From: Mergibacter septicus
Lineage (GTDB): Bacteria > Pseudomonadota > Gammaproteobacteria > Enterobacterales > Pasteurellaceae
NCBI RefSeq assembly: GCF_003265225.1
Contig: NZ_CP022013.1
Location: 124,001 to 188,000 of the forward strand
Length of the DNA: 64,000 nucleotides
Reading direction: 5' to 3'
Positions 49,267 through 57,026 of this stretch are shown here, one piece after another. The first letter of the stretch is position 1. Every line of letters begins with the position of its first letter. Under the pieces are notes generated by a model that ran no database searches, was not told the DNA's origin, and saw only the letters and a program-made list of their open reading frames with translations. The position numbers and the translations under genes were made by a program.

Positions 49267-50172
49267 TTAGTTAAATGTTTCTATTAATTGTGTAGCAGTT
49301 TCTTTTCCTTTAGGGAGATATAAGGTTTTTTTTAGTATATATTTAGGAAATTTGGTTTTTAAATAGCAATTTCGGAACCATTGTCTAAATTCTGACAAAC
49401 TATTTTCTGGATATGCGTTGATTTGTTGAGGGTTCGATTTAAATTGAGAGAAGTCTTCTGGATAATAATGCGAACAAAACACAGACTTACCAAATTTACT
49501 TTCAAGATTATTATCTTTCCAATATTTAGACCAAGCAATTCCGACACTTATGTCAGGAACGGTATGTTGATTTATTAATAACCCAGCATTAATTAGATCA
49601 ACAATCATACCCGCTATTTCATTGAATATAATAAAGTAGCCTTCTGGAACACTTCCCATATTTTTTAGAATGGATACTCTATTATGATAATGTTTCCAAG
49701 GATCATCAGGAATATATCCTGTAGTTTTGTAGATGTATTCTTTCAGTCCAAATTTGGCGAGTTCTCTAAAAGATTGTAGAGCAATTGTATTATCAATACG
49801 CTTAGATTCAAAAGCATAAAATTCAATAATGGCCATACAAACAACATCTGGATAGGCATAATGTATACTTCCATTTTTTATTACTTGTATAAACAGCTTG
49901 GTCTCATTAAATCCTTGAGCAGAAAGATAATTAGAAAGAAAAATAGTCCGTTCTGTAGAATACACCCCTTTTTGGGCAGACTCTTCCCACTCAGTAGATA
50001 ATGCTTGAAGTGTAATTCTAGAGATACCACAGGCATTTGCTAAGCCTGTTTGGGTGAGATATGGTACGCCATTTCCTAGTACTCCCATACCGATGCCATT
50101 TACTTCAATTTCTTTTTCAATTGATATATCTAATACCCCTTGACTAGGTGCTATCAAATAGTTTTTATTCAT
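49267..50172 (-). CDS. BstA-like prophage abortive-infection protein (probable)
   Basis: 301 residues. N-terminal part (GVPYLTQTGLANACGISRIT) resembles a KilA-N-like DNA-binding region; the middle has SIHYAYPDVVCMAIIEFYAF and the C-terminal part has WSKYWKDNNLESKFG and SEFRQWFRNCYLKTKFPKYI. The size, the N-terminal domain and the position directly downstream of cI on the same strand fit the prophage-encoded BstA family, which blocks infecting phage replication. The identification is from memory of the family, not a search. AAGGAG precedes the ATG. Confidence 0.55.
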   Translation of the reverse strand: MNKNYLIAPSQGVLDISIEKEIEVNGIGMGVLGNGVPYLTQTGLANACGISRITLQALSTEWEESAQKGVYSTERTIFLSNYLSAQGFNETKLFIQVIKNGSIHYAYPDVVCMAIIEFYAFESKRIDNTIALQSFRELAKFGLKEYIYKTTGYIPDDPWKHYHNRVSILKNMGSVPEGYFIIFNEIAGMIVDLINAGLLINQHTVPDISVGIAWSKYWKDNNLESKFGKSVFCSHYYPEDFSQFKSNPQQINAYPENSLSEFRQWFRNCYLKTKFPKYILKKTLYLPKGKETATQLIETFN

Positions 50173-50269
50173 AATTAACTCCTTGATTAATAAGGGTAAA
50201 TAGGGTGCTACATGTCTGTTCTACAATGTGGGATTATTATCCCCTACAACCACTACCTACTCTTAATCC

Positions 50270-50965
50270 CTAAAGCAAAACTGAGTACCAAAACACTTTC
50301 CCTAAAACTGAGATTTCTTGTAAATTGGTGATTTCATCGTCGTATTCTTCGCTGTTGTAACTTCTTATTCTTACTTGATTGTTTGGGAGATTATAAAGTA
50401 GTTTTATTCTTAATAATCCGCCGTGATTAATTGCATATATCTTCCCATCACGGATAACTTTATTTCCTAAATCTATCCCTACGGTTGTTCCATCTGGAAT
50501 AACGGGTTCCATAGAGTTACCATCAGCAACCACACAAACCGCATTTTCATATTGAACACCTTGACGTTTTAGTGTTGCTTTAGAAAAACGTAATTTAAAG
50601 TTATTGTAATCATTAATATCATCAGCAAAACCATTTCCTGCAGCAAATCGAATATCACGATAAAAAGGTACGGCAAATTCATCATCACTTATCGGAGTAT
50701 TGCGATCCCACAAATCAAATGACCCAATCTCTTTTATATTAGAATCTAATTTTGACTCTTCATTATGAGATGAATCTAAATAAAACTTTGGCATGCCATT
50801 TTCTGACTCTAGTCGTCTAGCTGCTTTTTCACCAAATGATGGTGTTTTCCCGCTGATTAGCTGAGATACGTAACTTCTATCTTTTTCAGGCACAACTTTA
50901 TCTGAAAACCAACGTTTCAAATTTTCTCTTCTAATTTTTGTAAGCGTTTCTCTGTCTAGACTCAT
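50270..50965 (-). CDS. cI: CI-like phage repressor (HTH + S24 peptidase)
   Basis: 231 residues. The N-terminal HTH region includes RSYVSQLISGKTPSFGEKAA. The C-terminal LexA/CI autoproteolysis domain has the catalytic Ser in VADGNSMEPVIPDG and the Lys in LLRIKLLYN. A cleavage-site-like AAGNGFA lies between. AAGGAG precedes the ATG. Divergent from the cro-like gene over an operator region. Confidence 0.92.
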   Translation of the reverse strand: MSLDRETLTKIRRENLKRWFSDKVVPEKDRSYVSQLISGKTPSFGEKAARRLESENGMPKFYLDSSHNEESKLDSNIKEIGSFDLWDRNTPISDDEFAVPFYRDIRFAAGNGFADDINDYNNFKLRFSKATLKRQGVQYENAVCVVADGNSMEPVIPDGTTVGIDLGNKVIRDGKIYAINHGGLLRIKLLYNLPNNQVRIRSYNSEEYDDEITNLQEISVLGKVFWYSVLL

Positions 50966-50993
50966 AAAAACTCCTTAAATTTTATCAATGATA

Positions 50994-51067
50994 TTTAGTA
51001 ATGGCTAAACTGGCAAAAACTAAATATATTTACTTTTGTTTTTAGTCAATACTAAACTATGTTTAGT
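50994..51067. promoter_or_regulatory. Operator region between cI and cro (right)
   Basis: TTTAGT or its complement ACTAAA at 50994, 51019, 51041, 51051 and 51062. The 16-bp dyad TTTAGTCAATACTAAA (51041-51056) is nearly identical to one at 47413. It corresponds to lambda oR, controlling both cI and the rightward operon. Confidence 0.75.
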
Positions 51068-51084
51068 TTTTAATTGGAGGCGTA

Positions 51085-51285
51085 ATGAATCTAAAAAAAT
51101 ATTTATCCAATCGTCCCCGTGGGTTTAAGTCTGAATTTGCTAAAAAGTTAGGTATTTCAAAGTCTTTTTTACGACAAGTAGAAACTGGTTATTCAAAAGC
51201 ACCAATTTATTTGGCTAAGAAAATTGAAAAACTAACCAACAAGGAAATAAAAAAATCAGACATTCGCCCTGATGTATGGGGTTAA
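51085..51285 (+). CDS. Cro/YdaS-like repressor
   Basis: 66-residue HTH protein (FAKKLGISKSFLRQVETG) divergent from cI with GGAGG 8 nt upstream. By position it is the Cro counterpart; the sequence also fits the YdaS-type antitoxin group. Confidence 0.8.
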   Translation: MNLKKYLSNRPRGFKSEFAKKLGISKSFLRQVETGYSKAPIYLAKKIEKLTNKEIKKSDIRPDVWG

Positions 51286-51333
51286 TTTATCAGTATTTTA
51301 TGTAAGAAAAACCATAAAAAACCAAAGGAAATT

Positions 51334-51774
51334 ATGATTATGAAAAAAATCATTATTGGAATGATAGAGAAATGTCAAGGCGGTAAGTCAGCTGTTGCGG
51401 GCTTTCTTGGAATGACAGAGCAAGCATTAAACAACCGCTTATATCAAACAAAAGGACAACGTTTTACTTGTGAAGAGTTGATCGCTATTGAGGTTGAATA
51501 CGGTGTGAGTGATTGGTCCGACGAAATTAATCGCCGTTTAGGGAAAGTAAGTTTTAGTGTACCTAAATCAACAGATACTGATCTTGTTGAACTTTCACAG
51601 TTACAACTACAAGAACTTGCTGAACGTGGAATTTTGTTTGCCAAACTGAATGAATTTTTAAGTGATGGCGTGCTAACTGAGGAAGAACAAGACGTGCTGC
51701 ATAAGTTATTACACAAATCTCAGCAAACAACAGCAAAAGCGATTGAAGTCGCTATTGCGATTCATAAGCAATAA
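51334..51774 (+). CDS. YmfL/CII-like phage regulator
   Basis: 146 residues. N-terminal HTH (KSAVAGFLGMTEQALNNRLY) and a helical C-terminus rich in Glu and Leu (LQELAERGILFAKLNEFL). AAAGGAAATT precedes the ATG. It sits second in the rightward operon, where CII-type activators or YmfL proteins are found. Confidence 0.75.
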   Translation: MIMKKIIIGMIEKCQGGKSAVAGFLGMTEQALNNRLYQTKGQRFTCEELIAIEVEYGVSDWSDEINRRLGKVSFSVPKSTDTDLVELSQLQLQELAERGILFAKLNEFLSDGVLTEEEQDVLHKLLHKSQQTTAKAIEVAIAIHKQ

Positions 51775-51818
51775 AAAACCACCGTTACAGCGATGGTTAA
51801 TTAATATCGGAATAAAGT

Positions 51819-52013
51819 ATGGATAAATTATCAATTATTTCAGGACAAAATGCAGGCATAAAAATCGACAGTGGTGAGATTGCAGAATTGCGCGGGAAAC
51901 GACACGGCAATGTATTAAAGCTCGTGTGTGATTTGATTAAAGATGAAGTGTTGATGAAAGCAAATTGGAATAGTGAATTTACACAAGATAAGGTGGTGGG
52001 CTATGAGTTTTAA
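51819..52013 (+). pseudogene. Truncated Rha-family regulator
   Basis: 64 codons. IAELRGKRHGNVLKLVCDLI matches the start of the Rha domain, and then EFTQDKVVGYEF runs into the next gene. The rest of Rha is absent, implying a deletion that joins it to the O-like gene, overlapping its ATG. Confidence 0.6.
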
Positions 52014-52248
52014 TGCAGTTGCAAAAGCGGTTGATATTCCGTTATCAGGTAATCTCAAACTTGTATTTATTTTAATGGCAAACTACGCCGATGAAAAAGA
52101 TTGCTGTTATCCAAGTCAGCAAACTTTGGCAAGACAAGCTGGATTATCAGTAAAAACGATTCAGCATGTTATCGAAAAATTAGAAGAACTTGGTTTTGTT
52201 AAAACCTTGAGAAGAGGCACGGGGAATATGCTTATTACGAAAAAGTGA
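52003..52248 (+). pseudogene. Phage replication protein O-like, N-terminal part only
   Basis: 81 codons from the ATG at 52003 (MSFNAVAKAVDIPL). It carries the winged-helix common at the N-terminus of phage replication initiators: FILMANYADEKDCCYPSQQT and LSVKTIQHVIEKLEELG. O-type proteins are usually about 250 residues or more, so the DNA-melting half is missing and the DnaC reading frame follows directly. Confidence 0.65.
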
Positions 52249-52896
52249 ACCAGTTATTTAATCGGAAATTCTCATTTAAAACACCGTGTCCGCATTGCAT
52301 AGCGGAAAAAATCTCAAAATTGGAAAGTGATATTCAAGCTGTAAAATCCATTGAAACTGAGCATTTAAAAAAGTTTCAAATGTTCCTGTGCGTTTTTCTC
52401 ATTGTGCTTTAAGTAACTATGAACCAGTAAACGGTATGCAGACAAATGGCTTGATCGTTTTGCAAAAGGGAGCGGGCTTGTATTTTGTGGTAAACCGGGT
52501 ACGGGGAAAAATCATTTAGCTTGTGCGATTGCTAATAGCATCATTGAAAATCATCAGGCGAAAGTTTTTATTTCAACGGCTTTGCAGATTGCTCGAGATA
52601 TAAAAAACTCTTGGAGTAAAGACAGCCAGATTAGCGAAGAAAAAGTAATTAAATTCTATACGGATAAAGATTTGCTGATTATTGATGAAATTGGCGTTCA
52701 GTTTGGCAGTGAAGCAGAGAAAATCATTCTTTTTGAAATCATCAATACATGTTATGAGCAGATGAAACCCACTATTTTAATCAGTAATTTATCTGAACAA
52801 GAGCTAGGGGATTATATTGGTGAACGAGTATTAGATCGGATGATGGAAGGGCAAGGTGCAATTATTGCATTTGATTGGGAGAGTTACAGAAAATGA
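52247..52896 (+). pseudogene. DnaC-like helicase loader with two frameshifts
   Basis: Three frames join into one protein: VNQLFNRKFSFKTPCPHCIA up to KKFQ, then NVPVRFSHCALSNYEPVNG, then WLDRFAKGSGLVFCGKPGTG and on to the stop. Walker A is GKPGTGKNH and Walker B is LLIIDEIG. The shifts are at about 52378-52380 and 52444-52446; each is explained by one missing A in a short A-run. In other lambdoid phages of this family this gene loads DnaB at the phage origin. Confidence 0.8.
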
Positions 52897-52932
52897 CCGT
52901 GCAACAATTTGATAGAGATATTTGGAAGTGCG

Positions 52933-53366
52933 ATGGGTATAGAAACTAAACAACGCTTTTTCTTGCGTAACGCACGCATACAAGCAAAATGCGATTAGGG
53001 TAATACATTCCCTTGTCTTAGATGAAAAAAGCCCCGTAGTGGTCGAAATAAAGCCTTTAACGCATACGTTAGCACAGAATGCCAAATTACACGCAATATT
53101 AAGTGATATTGCAAGACAATGCGAATTTCAGGGGAAAAAAGCGAGATATTGAAAAGTGGAAAATGATTATGGTATCCGCTCATAAAATCGCAACGGGTGG
53201 ACAAGCAGAAATGGCAATCGGGCTAGAGGGTGAAGTGATTAACTTGCGTGAAAGCACGGCACAAATGGGTGTAAAGCGGTTAGCTAGTTTAATTGATTAT
53301 ATTGAAGTGTGGGCGGTTAATCAGGGCGTGAGGTTTTCCGACCGTACGGGATTTTATGGATATTAA
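52933..53366 (+). pseudogene. NinB-like protein with two frameshifts
   Basis: Reads MGIETKQRFFLRNARIQA, shifts at 52986-52989 (one extra A), continues AIRVIHSLVLDEKSPVVVEI and AKLHAILSDIARQCEFQG, shifts again at 53135-53140 (one extra A), then RDIEKWKMIMVSAHKIATGG to the stop. Similar to lambda NinB, a recombination mediator. GGAAGTGCG precedes the ATG at 52933. Confidence 0.75.
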
Positions 53367-53368
53367 AA

Positions 53369-53388
53369 AACCGCACTTCGGTGCGGTT
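53369..53388 (-). terminator. Terminator with paired uptake cores
   Basis: AACCGCAC-TTCG-GTGCGGTT is a perfect 8-bp stem. On the minus strand TTTTTT follows, ending the antirepressor fragment; on the plus strand it may end ninB weakly. It contains AAGTGCGGT on the minus strand. Confidence 0.9.
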
Positions 53389-53403
53389 GGTTTTGGGAGA
53401 TTT

Positions 53404-53787
53404 TTAGCGGTCGATTTTTACGGCTTTTGGATCGAATTGGCGTAGGTGCTTCAATACACGCCAGTTTGTCATTGGGTCGGCTTCAAATTCTTGAATAATG
53501 CGGTTTAATATTTGGTTTGTGGCACGCAGTACACTGAGATAGTCATAAGCTTGTCCGTAGATTTGCCCAGCCATATCTGACCTTAACATTTTAAAGATTT
53601 TGTGAATATGTTGGGATATTCCGGCGCCACATTTAAAAGCAAACCATAACCAAGCCATTTGTTGGAGTTCGTACTCGGTGAATTCAAAAGTATATTTTTT
53701 CTCTGGTTCGGGTAGGGTGAGTTGTTGGGGTTGTGAGCTAATACCGTTAATGATGAGCGTAAAGATAAATAAAGGCAAGGACTGCAA
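53404..53787 (-). pseudogene. Second copy of the antirepressor C-terminal domain
   Basis: The downstream ~105 codons (LPEPEKKYTFEFTEYELQQM to DPKAVKID) duplicate the C-terminal domain of the antirepressor at 44506; by eye about 20 mismatches over about 320 bp, same strand. The homology stops at codon ~20; the upstream MQSLPLFIFTLIINGI belongs to other sequence. It has no N-terminal DNA-binding part, so it is a fragment left by recombination or transfer. Confidence 0.75.
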
Positions 53788-53956
53788 CGCTACAGGCTAT
53801 GGTTAATCGTTGGTAAGTTGGATCAAAAATATAATTTCTTATTAGCCAAGCTGCTGTGAAAGGTAATAAACATTGAATGGAGGTGAGTGTGAGAAAGATC
53901 AATTCTTCTTTTTCGTATTTTTTGTTGGTGGCGTATGTGGTGTTTTTTCTTTCACT
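53747..53956 (-). other. Remnant frame with two hydrophobic helices
   Basis: An open frame of 69 codons (KKYEKEELIFLTLTSIQCLL ... ACSVAVLAFIYLYAHH) without an ATG start. The two hydrophobic segments separated by RNYIFDPTYQRL suggest a small membrane or holin-like protein whose start is lost. It overlaps the start of the antirepressor fragment. Confidence 0.25.
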
Positions 53957-54006
53957 TTAAAGAAATGCCTACGCTTGACAAAGGAGAATGTCAAGCACAG
54001 GGGGAA

Positions 54007-54324
54007 TTAAAGTGCAAAGGCAACGTTATTTGCGATTTGTACTTTCTCAAGGCTTTGTTGAAAGCGTGGGTTGTTGTTGAGTTCCCATAAATCCACGTTG
54101 TTTTGCAAGTTGAGCCAGAACTCAGGTGTTGTGCCAAAGGCTTTAGAGAGTTTTACCGCCATTTCAAGGGTAACACGAGAGCTATTATTGACAAGGCTAC
54201 TTGCGGTATTGCGATGAACATTAAGAATTATCGCTAAATCACCAATTTTAAGGTTTAACGGCTCAAGAAATTCAGCTTGTAAGATTTCTCCTACTGGGGT
54301 GGGTTTGCGTTGCATAGCTAACAT
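54007..54324 (-). CDS. higA: HigA-family antitoxin
   Basis: 105-residue XRE-type protein: RKPTPVGEILQAEFLEPLNL, HTH LAIILNVHRNTASSLVNN, and TTPEFWLNLQNNVDLW. It binds and neutralises HigB and represses the operon. AGGAG lies 6 nt before the ATG. It follows higB by 9 bp. Confidence 0.92.
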   Translation of the reverse strand: MLAMQRKPTPVGEILQAEFLEPLNLKIGDLAIILNVHRNTASSLVNNSSRVTLEMAVKLSKAFGTTPEFWLNLQNNVDLWELNNNPRFQQSLEKVQIANNVAFAL

Positions 54325-54333
54325 AATGAACTC

Positions 54334-54639
54334 CTATACATCATAACGATGGGGATCTAAATATAAATCGGCAATCTCGCCGTTTTCAAATTTGAAAATC
54401 AGGCGGTATTGCTTATTAACACGAATTGAATAGCGTTTGTTGTCTTTGGGCTCAAGCAAATCAAGTCGATTTGCAGGTGGCACACGTAAATCGTTGAGAT
54501 TTTCAGCCACATTGATCATATCCAGTTTGCGTGCCAGCACATTAGTTAAATTTGAGGGAATTTTACTGTGTGCCTCACCATATTGGAAAAAACGATACAG
54601 GTAATTATCACGAAAATGTGCTTGTGTAAGGTTAAACAT
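54334..54639 (-). CDS. higB: HigB-family mRNA interferase toxin
   Basis: 101-residue RelE/HigB-fold ribosome-dependent RNase (DMINVAENLNDLRVPPANRL, RYSIRVNKQYRLIFKFE, ADLYLDPHRYDV). Toxin-first order with higA downstream is typical. It probably stabilises the prophage remnant. Confidence 0.92.
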   Translation of the reverse strand: MFNLTQAHFRDNYLYRFFQYGEAHSKIPSNLTNVLARKLDMINVAENLNDLRVPPANRLDLLEPKDNKRYSIRVNKQYRLIFKFENGEIADLYLDPHRYDV

Positions 54640-54715
54640 TGTCTGTTCTTATGTATCAATATGGAGCTATTTTATTGTAAATATCTGCACAGTGCAAGTG
54701 TGTAATTGAGGGGTA

Positions 54716-55306
54716 ATGAAAAAAAAGTTTAAGAGAAAATGTAAGATTTGTGGTGAACGTTTTGAAACCTACGACAGTTTTCGCCAATGGTGTAGCCCTG
54801 AATGTGGGGTAACACTAGCAAAGCAGAAGCAAGCAAAACAGCGTGAAAAAGCTGAACGTGAAAAAGTGCGATCGGAAAAAGCGAGAATTCGAGCGGTGAA
54901 AGAGGGGTTGAAAACACATAATCAGTTTATCAAAGAGGCACAAAGTGCGGTGAATAAATATATTCGTGTACGAGATGAGAATAAAGAATGTATTTCTTGT
55001 GGCACGCCATTGATTAGTGAGAAGTTGGGTGGTGGTTTTGACGCAGGGCATTTTCGTAGTCGAGGTTCAGCCCCGCATTTGCGGTTTTATACGTTAAATA
55101 TTCACGGTCAATGCAAACGCTGTAATCGGTGGTTAAGCGGAAACTATCACGAATATCGCATTGGATTAATTGAACGCTTGGGGATTGAAAAGGTGCAAAC
55201 TATCGAAAGCGACCAACGCCCACGGCATTATAGCGATGATGATTTAAGGCGGATTAAAAGAATTTTTGAGCGCAAAACGAAGTGGTTAGAAAAGCGAGGT
55301 AAGTAA
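54716..55306 (+). CDS. ninG: NinG/Rap recombination protein
   Basis: 196 residues. N-terminal zinc-ribbon-like cysteines (CKICGERFETYDSFRQWCSP), a Lys/Glu/Arg-rich helix, then CISCGTPLISE and AGHFRSRGSAPHLRFYTLNI with QCKRCNRWLSGN, the NinG HNH-like core. Lambda NinG is a structure-specific nuclease helping Red recombination. GAGGGG precedes the ATG. An uptake core lies inside at 54943-54951. Confidence 0.92.
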   Translation: MKKKFKRKCKICGERFETYDSFRQWCSPECGVTLAKQKQAKQREKAEREKVRSEKARIRAVKEGLKTHNQFIKEAQSAVNKYIRVRDENKECISCGTPLISEKLGGGFDAGHFRSRGSAPHLRFYTLNIHGQCKRCNRWLSGNYHEYRIGLIERLGIEKVQTIESDQRPRHYSDDDLRRIKRIFERKTKWLEKRGK

Positions 55307-55713
55307 TGGAAGTAGTTTTCAATGATATTAAAAAAATCTGCATACAATGGGGTTATTGGGCCACCACACCACGATTAGGTACAGAATATCCTTGCCTTTC
55401 GGTAAGCATACCTGTACCACCTGATGAGAGTAAAAGACGGGTTGATCCAATCAGTGAGCTACTCGCTGAAGAAATTGAGCGTTGCGTGCTAGTGATGCGT
55501 AAAATTACACCTGAGCTTTATGAGTTATTTATGGCAACCTATGCTTATCGATTGCCAGTTTATACCGAATATGATCGTAATCGTGTACCAGTCAGAATCG
55601 GAATATTGGAAAGGTTTGGGATAAGCAAGGCTCAATATTTTAATCAAATTAAGATTGCTGAAATGTCATTAAAATTAATGTTAAGCCAGAATAAATGCCT
55701 CTTTTTAGCTTAG
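55306..55713 (+). CDS. Probable phage antiterminator Q-like protein
   Basis: 135 residues starting in the ninG stop (TAATG). The sequence DIKKICIQWGYWATTPRLGT and the place right after ninG match Q-type antiterminators of small lambdoid phages, which switch on late genes. Here the late genes are gone. I am less sure of the family than of the position. Confidence 0.6.
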   Translation: MEVVFNDIKKICIQWGYWATTPRLGTEYPCLSVSIPVPPDESKRRVDPISELLAEEIERCVLVMRKITPELYELFMATYAYRLPVYTEYDRNRVPVRIGILERFGISKAQYFNQIKIAEMSLKLMLSQNKCLFLA

Positions 55714-55798
55714 TATTAAAATTAGTTACAAAAGGTATTGAAACATTCTATTTTAGTAACTATGATTAGTACCATAAAATAAGGGAAAGACATATATA

Positions 55799-55996
55799 AT
55801 GGGCAAATCAGAAAAATTATTAGAAAAACTCGCAAATGCAAAAACAACCTTTGTATGGGGTGATTTGCTTACTTTACTGGCTCGTTTAGGCTATGAGAAA
55901 AAAGAGATGGCTGGTTCCCGAGTGCGTTTTTATAATGTGGAAAAAGATCATTTAATTTTATTACATAAACCGCATCCTGAAAATTATATTAATTAA
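55799..55996 (+). pseudogene. hicA: HicA toxin truncated by a 4-nt duplication
   Basis: 65 codons: LLTLLARLGYEKKEMAGSRV and HLILLHKPHPENYI are HicA. After ATT the sequence AATT is inserted (55988-55995) and the frame ends. Removing 4 nt restores KGGALKSVKDGLKGVGLL and a TGA that overlaps the hicB ATG, the normal arrangement. The toxin therefore lacks about 18 C-terminal residues. Confidence 0.8.
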
Positions 55997-56047
55997 AGGT
56001 GGTGCATTAAAATCAGTTAAAGATGGTTTGAAAGGAGTTGGCTTATT

Positions 56048-56398
56048 ATGACATTTCTAAAATATAAAGGGTATGTTGGCACAATAGAGGCAGATTTAGA
56101 AAATAATGTTCTTTTTGGTAAATTGGCGTATTTACGTGATCTGATTACCTATGAGGCGGAAACATTGCCTGAGTTAGAAAAAGAGTTTAGGACCTCAGTA
56201 GATATGTATTTACAAGATTGTGAGGAGTTGGGTCGCACACCTGATAAACCGTTTAAAGGTGTATTTAATGTACGTATCAGTGAAGAGCTTCATCGTAATG
56301 CAGTGCTCGCAGTGGGTGAATTAAGTTTAAATGCTTTCGTGAGTGAGGCTATTAAGGAAAAAGTCGAACGTTCTCAATTAATTCATAAAACTACTTGA
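56048..56398 (+). CDS. hicB: HicB antitoxin
   Basis: 116 residues: the HicB partial RNase H fold (YKGYVGTIEADLENNVLFGK, LRDLITYEAETLPELEKEFR) and a C-terminal ribbon-helix-helix (KGVFNVRISEELHRNAVLAV). AAAGGAG lies 10 nt before the ATG. Intact, while the toxin is broken. Confidence 0.9.
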   Translation: MTFLKYKGYVGTIEADLENNVLFGKLAYLRDLITYEAETLPELEKEFRTSVDMYLQDCEELGRTPDKPFKGVFNVRISEELHRNAVLAVGELSLNAFVSEAIKEKVERSQLIHKTT

Positions 56399-56475
56399 TT
56401 TGTCTAGACTAAAATACTACCATACTATTTATAGTGCGGTTTTGCATGTTTAAAACGCACGAATGAATTTTTTAT

Positions 56476-56506
56476 AGCCCTGACTGGAAACGGTCGGGGC
56501 TTTTTT
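56476..56506 (+). terminator. Terminator after hicAB
   Basis: AGCCCTGAC and GTCGGGGCT pair with one wobble, followed by a T6 run. Confidence 0.85.
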
Positions 56507-56541
56507 GTTGCCTCAAAAAGAGGATGCGGAGTATAAAAGTT

Positions 56542-56778
56542 ATGAAGGATATGGGAACGCAAAGTTATATTTGGTCTAGCTTCGGGGGATTTATTGCGTG
56601 GCTGGGTGATCAGCAAAATCTAATGATATTAAGCCTTTCAATCGGTATCGTTACTGCACTTACTAATTTATATCAACGTTACTGGGAAGGACGAATAAAA
56701 AAACGTGATGAAGAGAGAAAAGAGGAAATTCATCAGCTTACTGTAGCAAGGTTAAAAAAAGGATTGGATATTAAATGA
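56542..56778 (+). CDS. Phage holin-like protein
   Basis: 78 residues from the ATG at 56542 (GGAG 10 nt upstream; the ATG at 56524 is an alternative). Two hydrophobic segments (GGFIAWLGDQQNLMILSLSI, GIVTALTNLYQRYW) and a highly charged C-terminus (KKRDEERKEE) fit a small phage holin. Its stop overlaps the ATG of a broken gene in the normal place of an endolysin. Confidence 0.65.
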   Translation: MKDMGTQSYIWSSFGGFIAWLGDQQNLMILSLSIGIVTALTNLYQRYWEGRIKKRDEERKEEIHQLTVARLKKGLDIK

Positions 56779-56922
56779 AGCATTTTAAGAAAGTTGCAAA
56801 CATCTTACATTACAAGGGCATTTTATCTGTCCAAAACTAAGAAAAAGGCAGGAAAAGAATTATTGTTAGCTAATATTTTTGCAATCCCAAACGTACCTGT
56901 TGGTGGTAAGGTTAAACAGTGA
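56775..56922 (+). pseudogene. Remnant after the holin gene
   Basis: A 21-codon frame (MKHFKKVANILHYKGILSVQ) starting in the holin stop, then, in another frame, KKAGKELLLANIFAIPNVPV with a stop at 56920-56922. Two unrelated gene ends joined by a deletion; the endolysin itself is not visible. Confidence 0.45.
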
Positions 56923-56944
56923 ATTTAATAGATAAGATAGATGG

Positions 56945-56968
56945 CCGCACAAAAGTGCGGTCATTTTT
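56945..56968 (+). terminator. Terminator at the prophage right end
   Basis: GCCGCAC and GTGCGGT(C) form a short stem followed by ATTTTTTA. It contains AAGTGCGGT (56953-56961). Confidence 0.8.
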
Positions 56969-57026
56969 TAGTGGATTATGATAATTGTATTGTGCACAAT
57001 TTTGTGACAGAACGTATTTTCTATAT

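Larger units (their letters stand above)
42931..56975. mobile_element. Cryptic lambdoid prophage at tRNA-Ala(GGC)
   Basis: The order is integrase remnant, bet, antirepressor, accessory genes, cI / cro, CII-like, rha, O, dnaC, ninB, ninG, Q-like, hicAB, holin, as in lambdoid phages of Pasteurellaceae. No terminase, portal, head or tail gene is present. Several genes are broken: integrase deletions, rha and O truncated, dnaC and ninB frameshifted, hicA frameshifted, antirepressor start lost. No second copy of the tRNA-Ala 3' end was found near 57 kb, so the right attachment site seems lost. The right boundary is approximate. Confidence 0.88.

Noticed and set aside
56775-57026. Search for a right attachment site duplicating the tRNA-Ala 3' end.
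   Set aside because: No copy of the T-arm or acceptor sequence is visible here, so no attR is reported.
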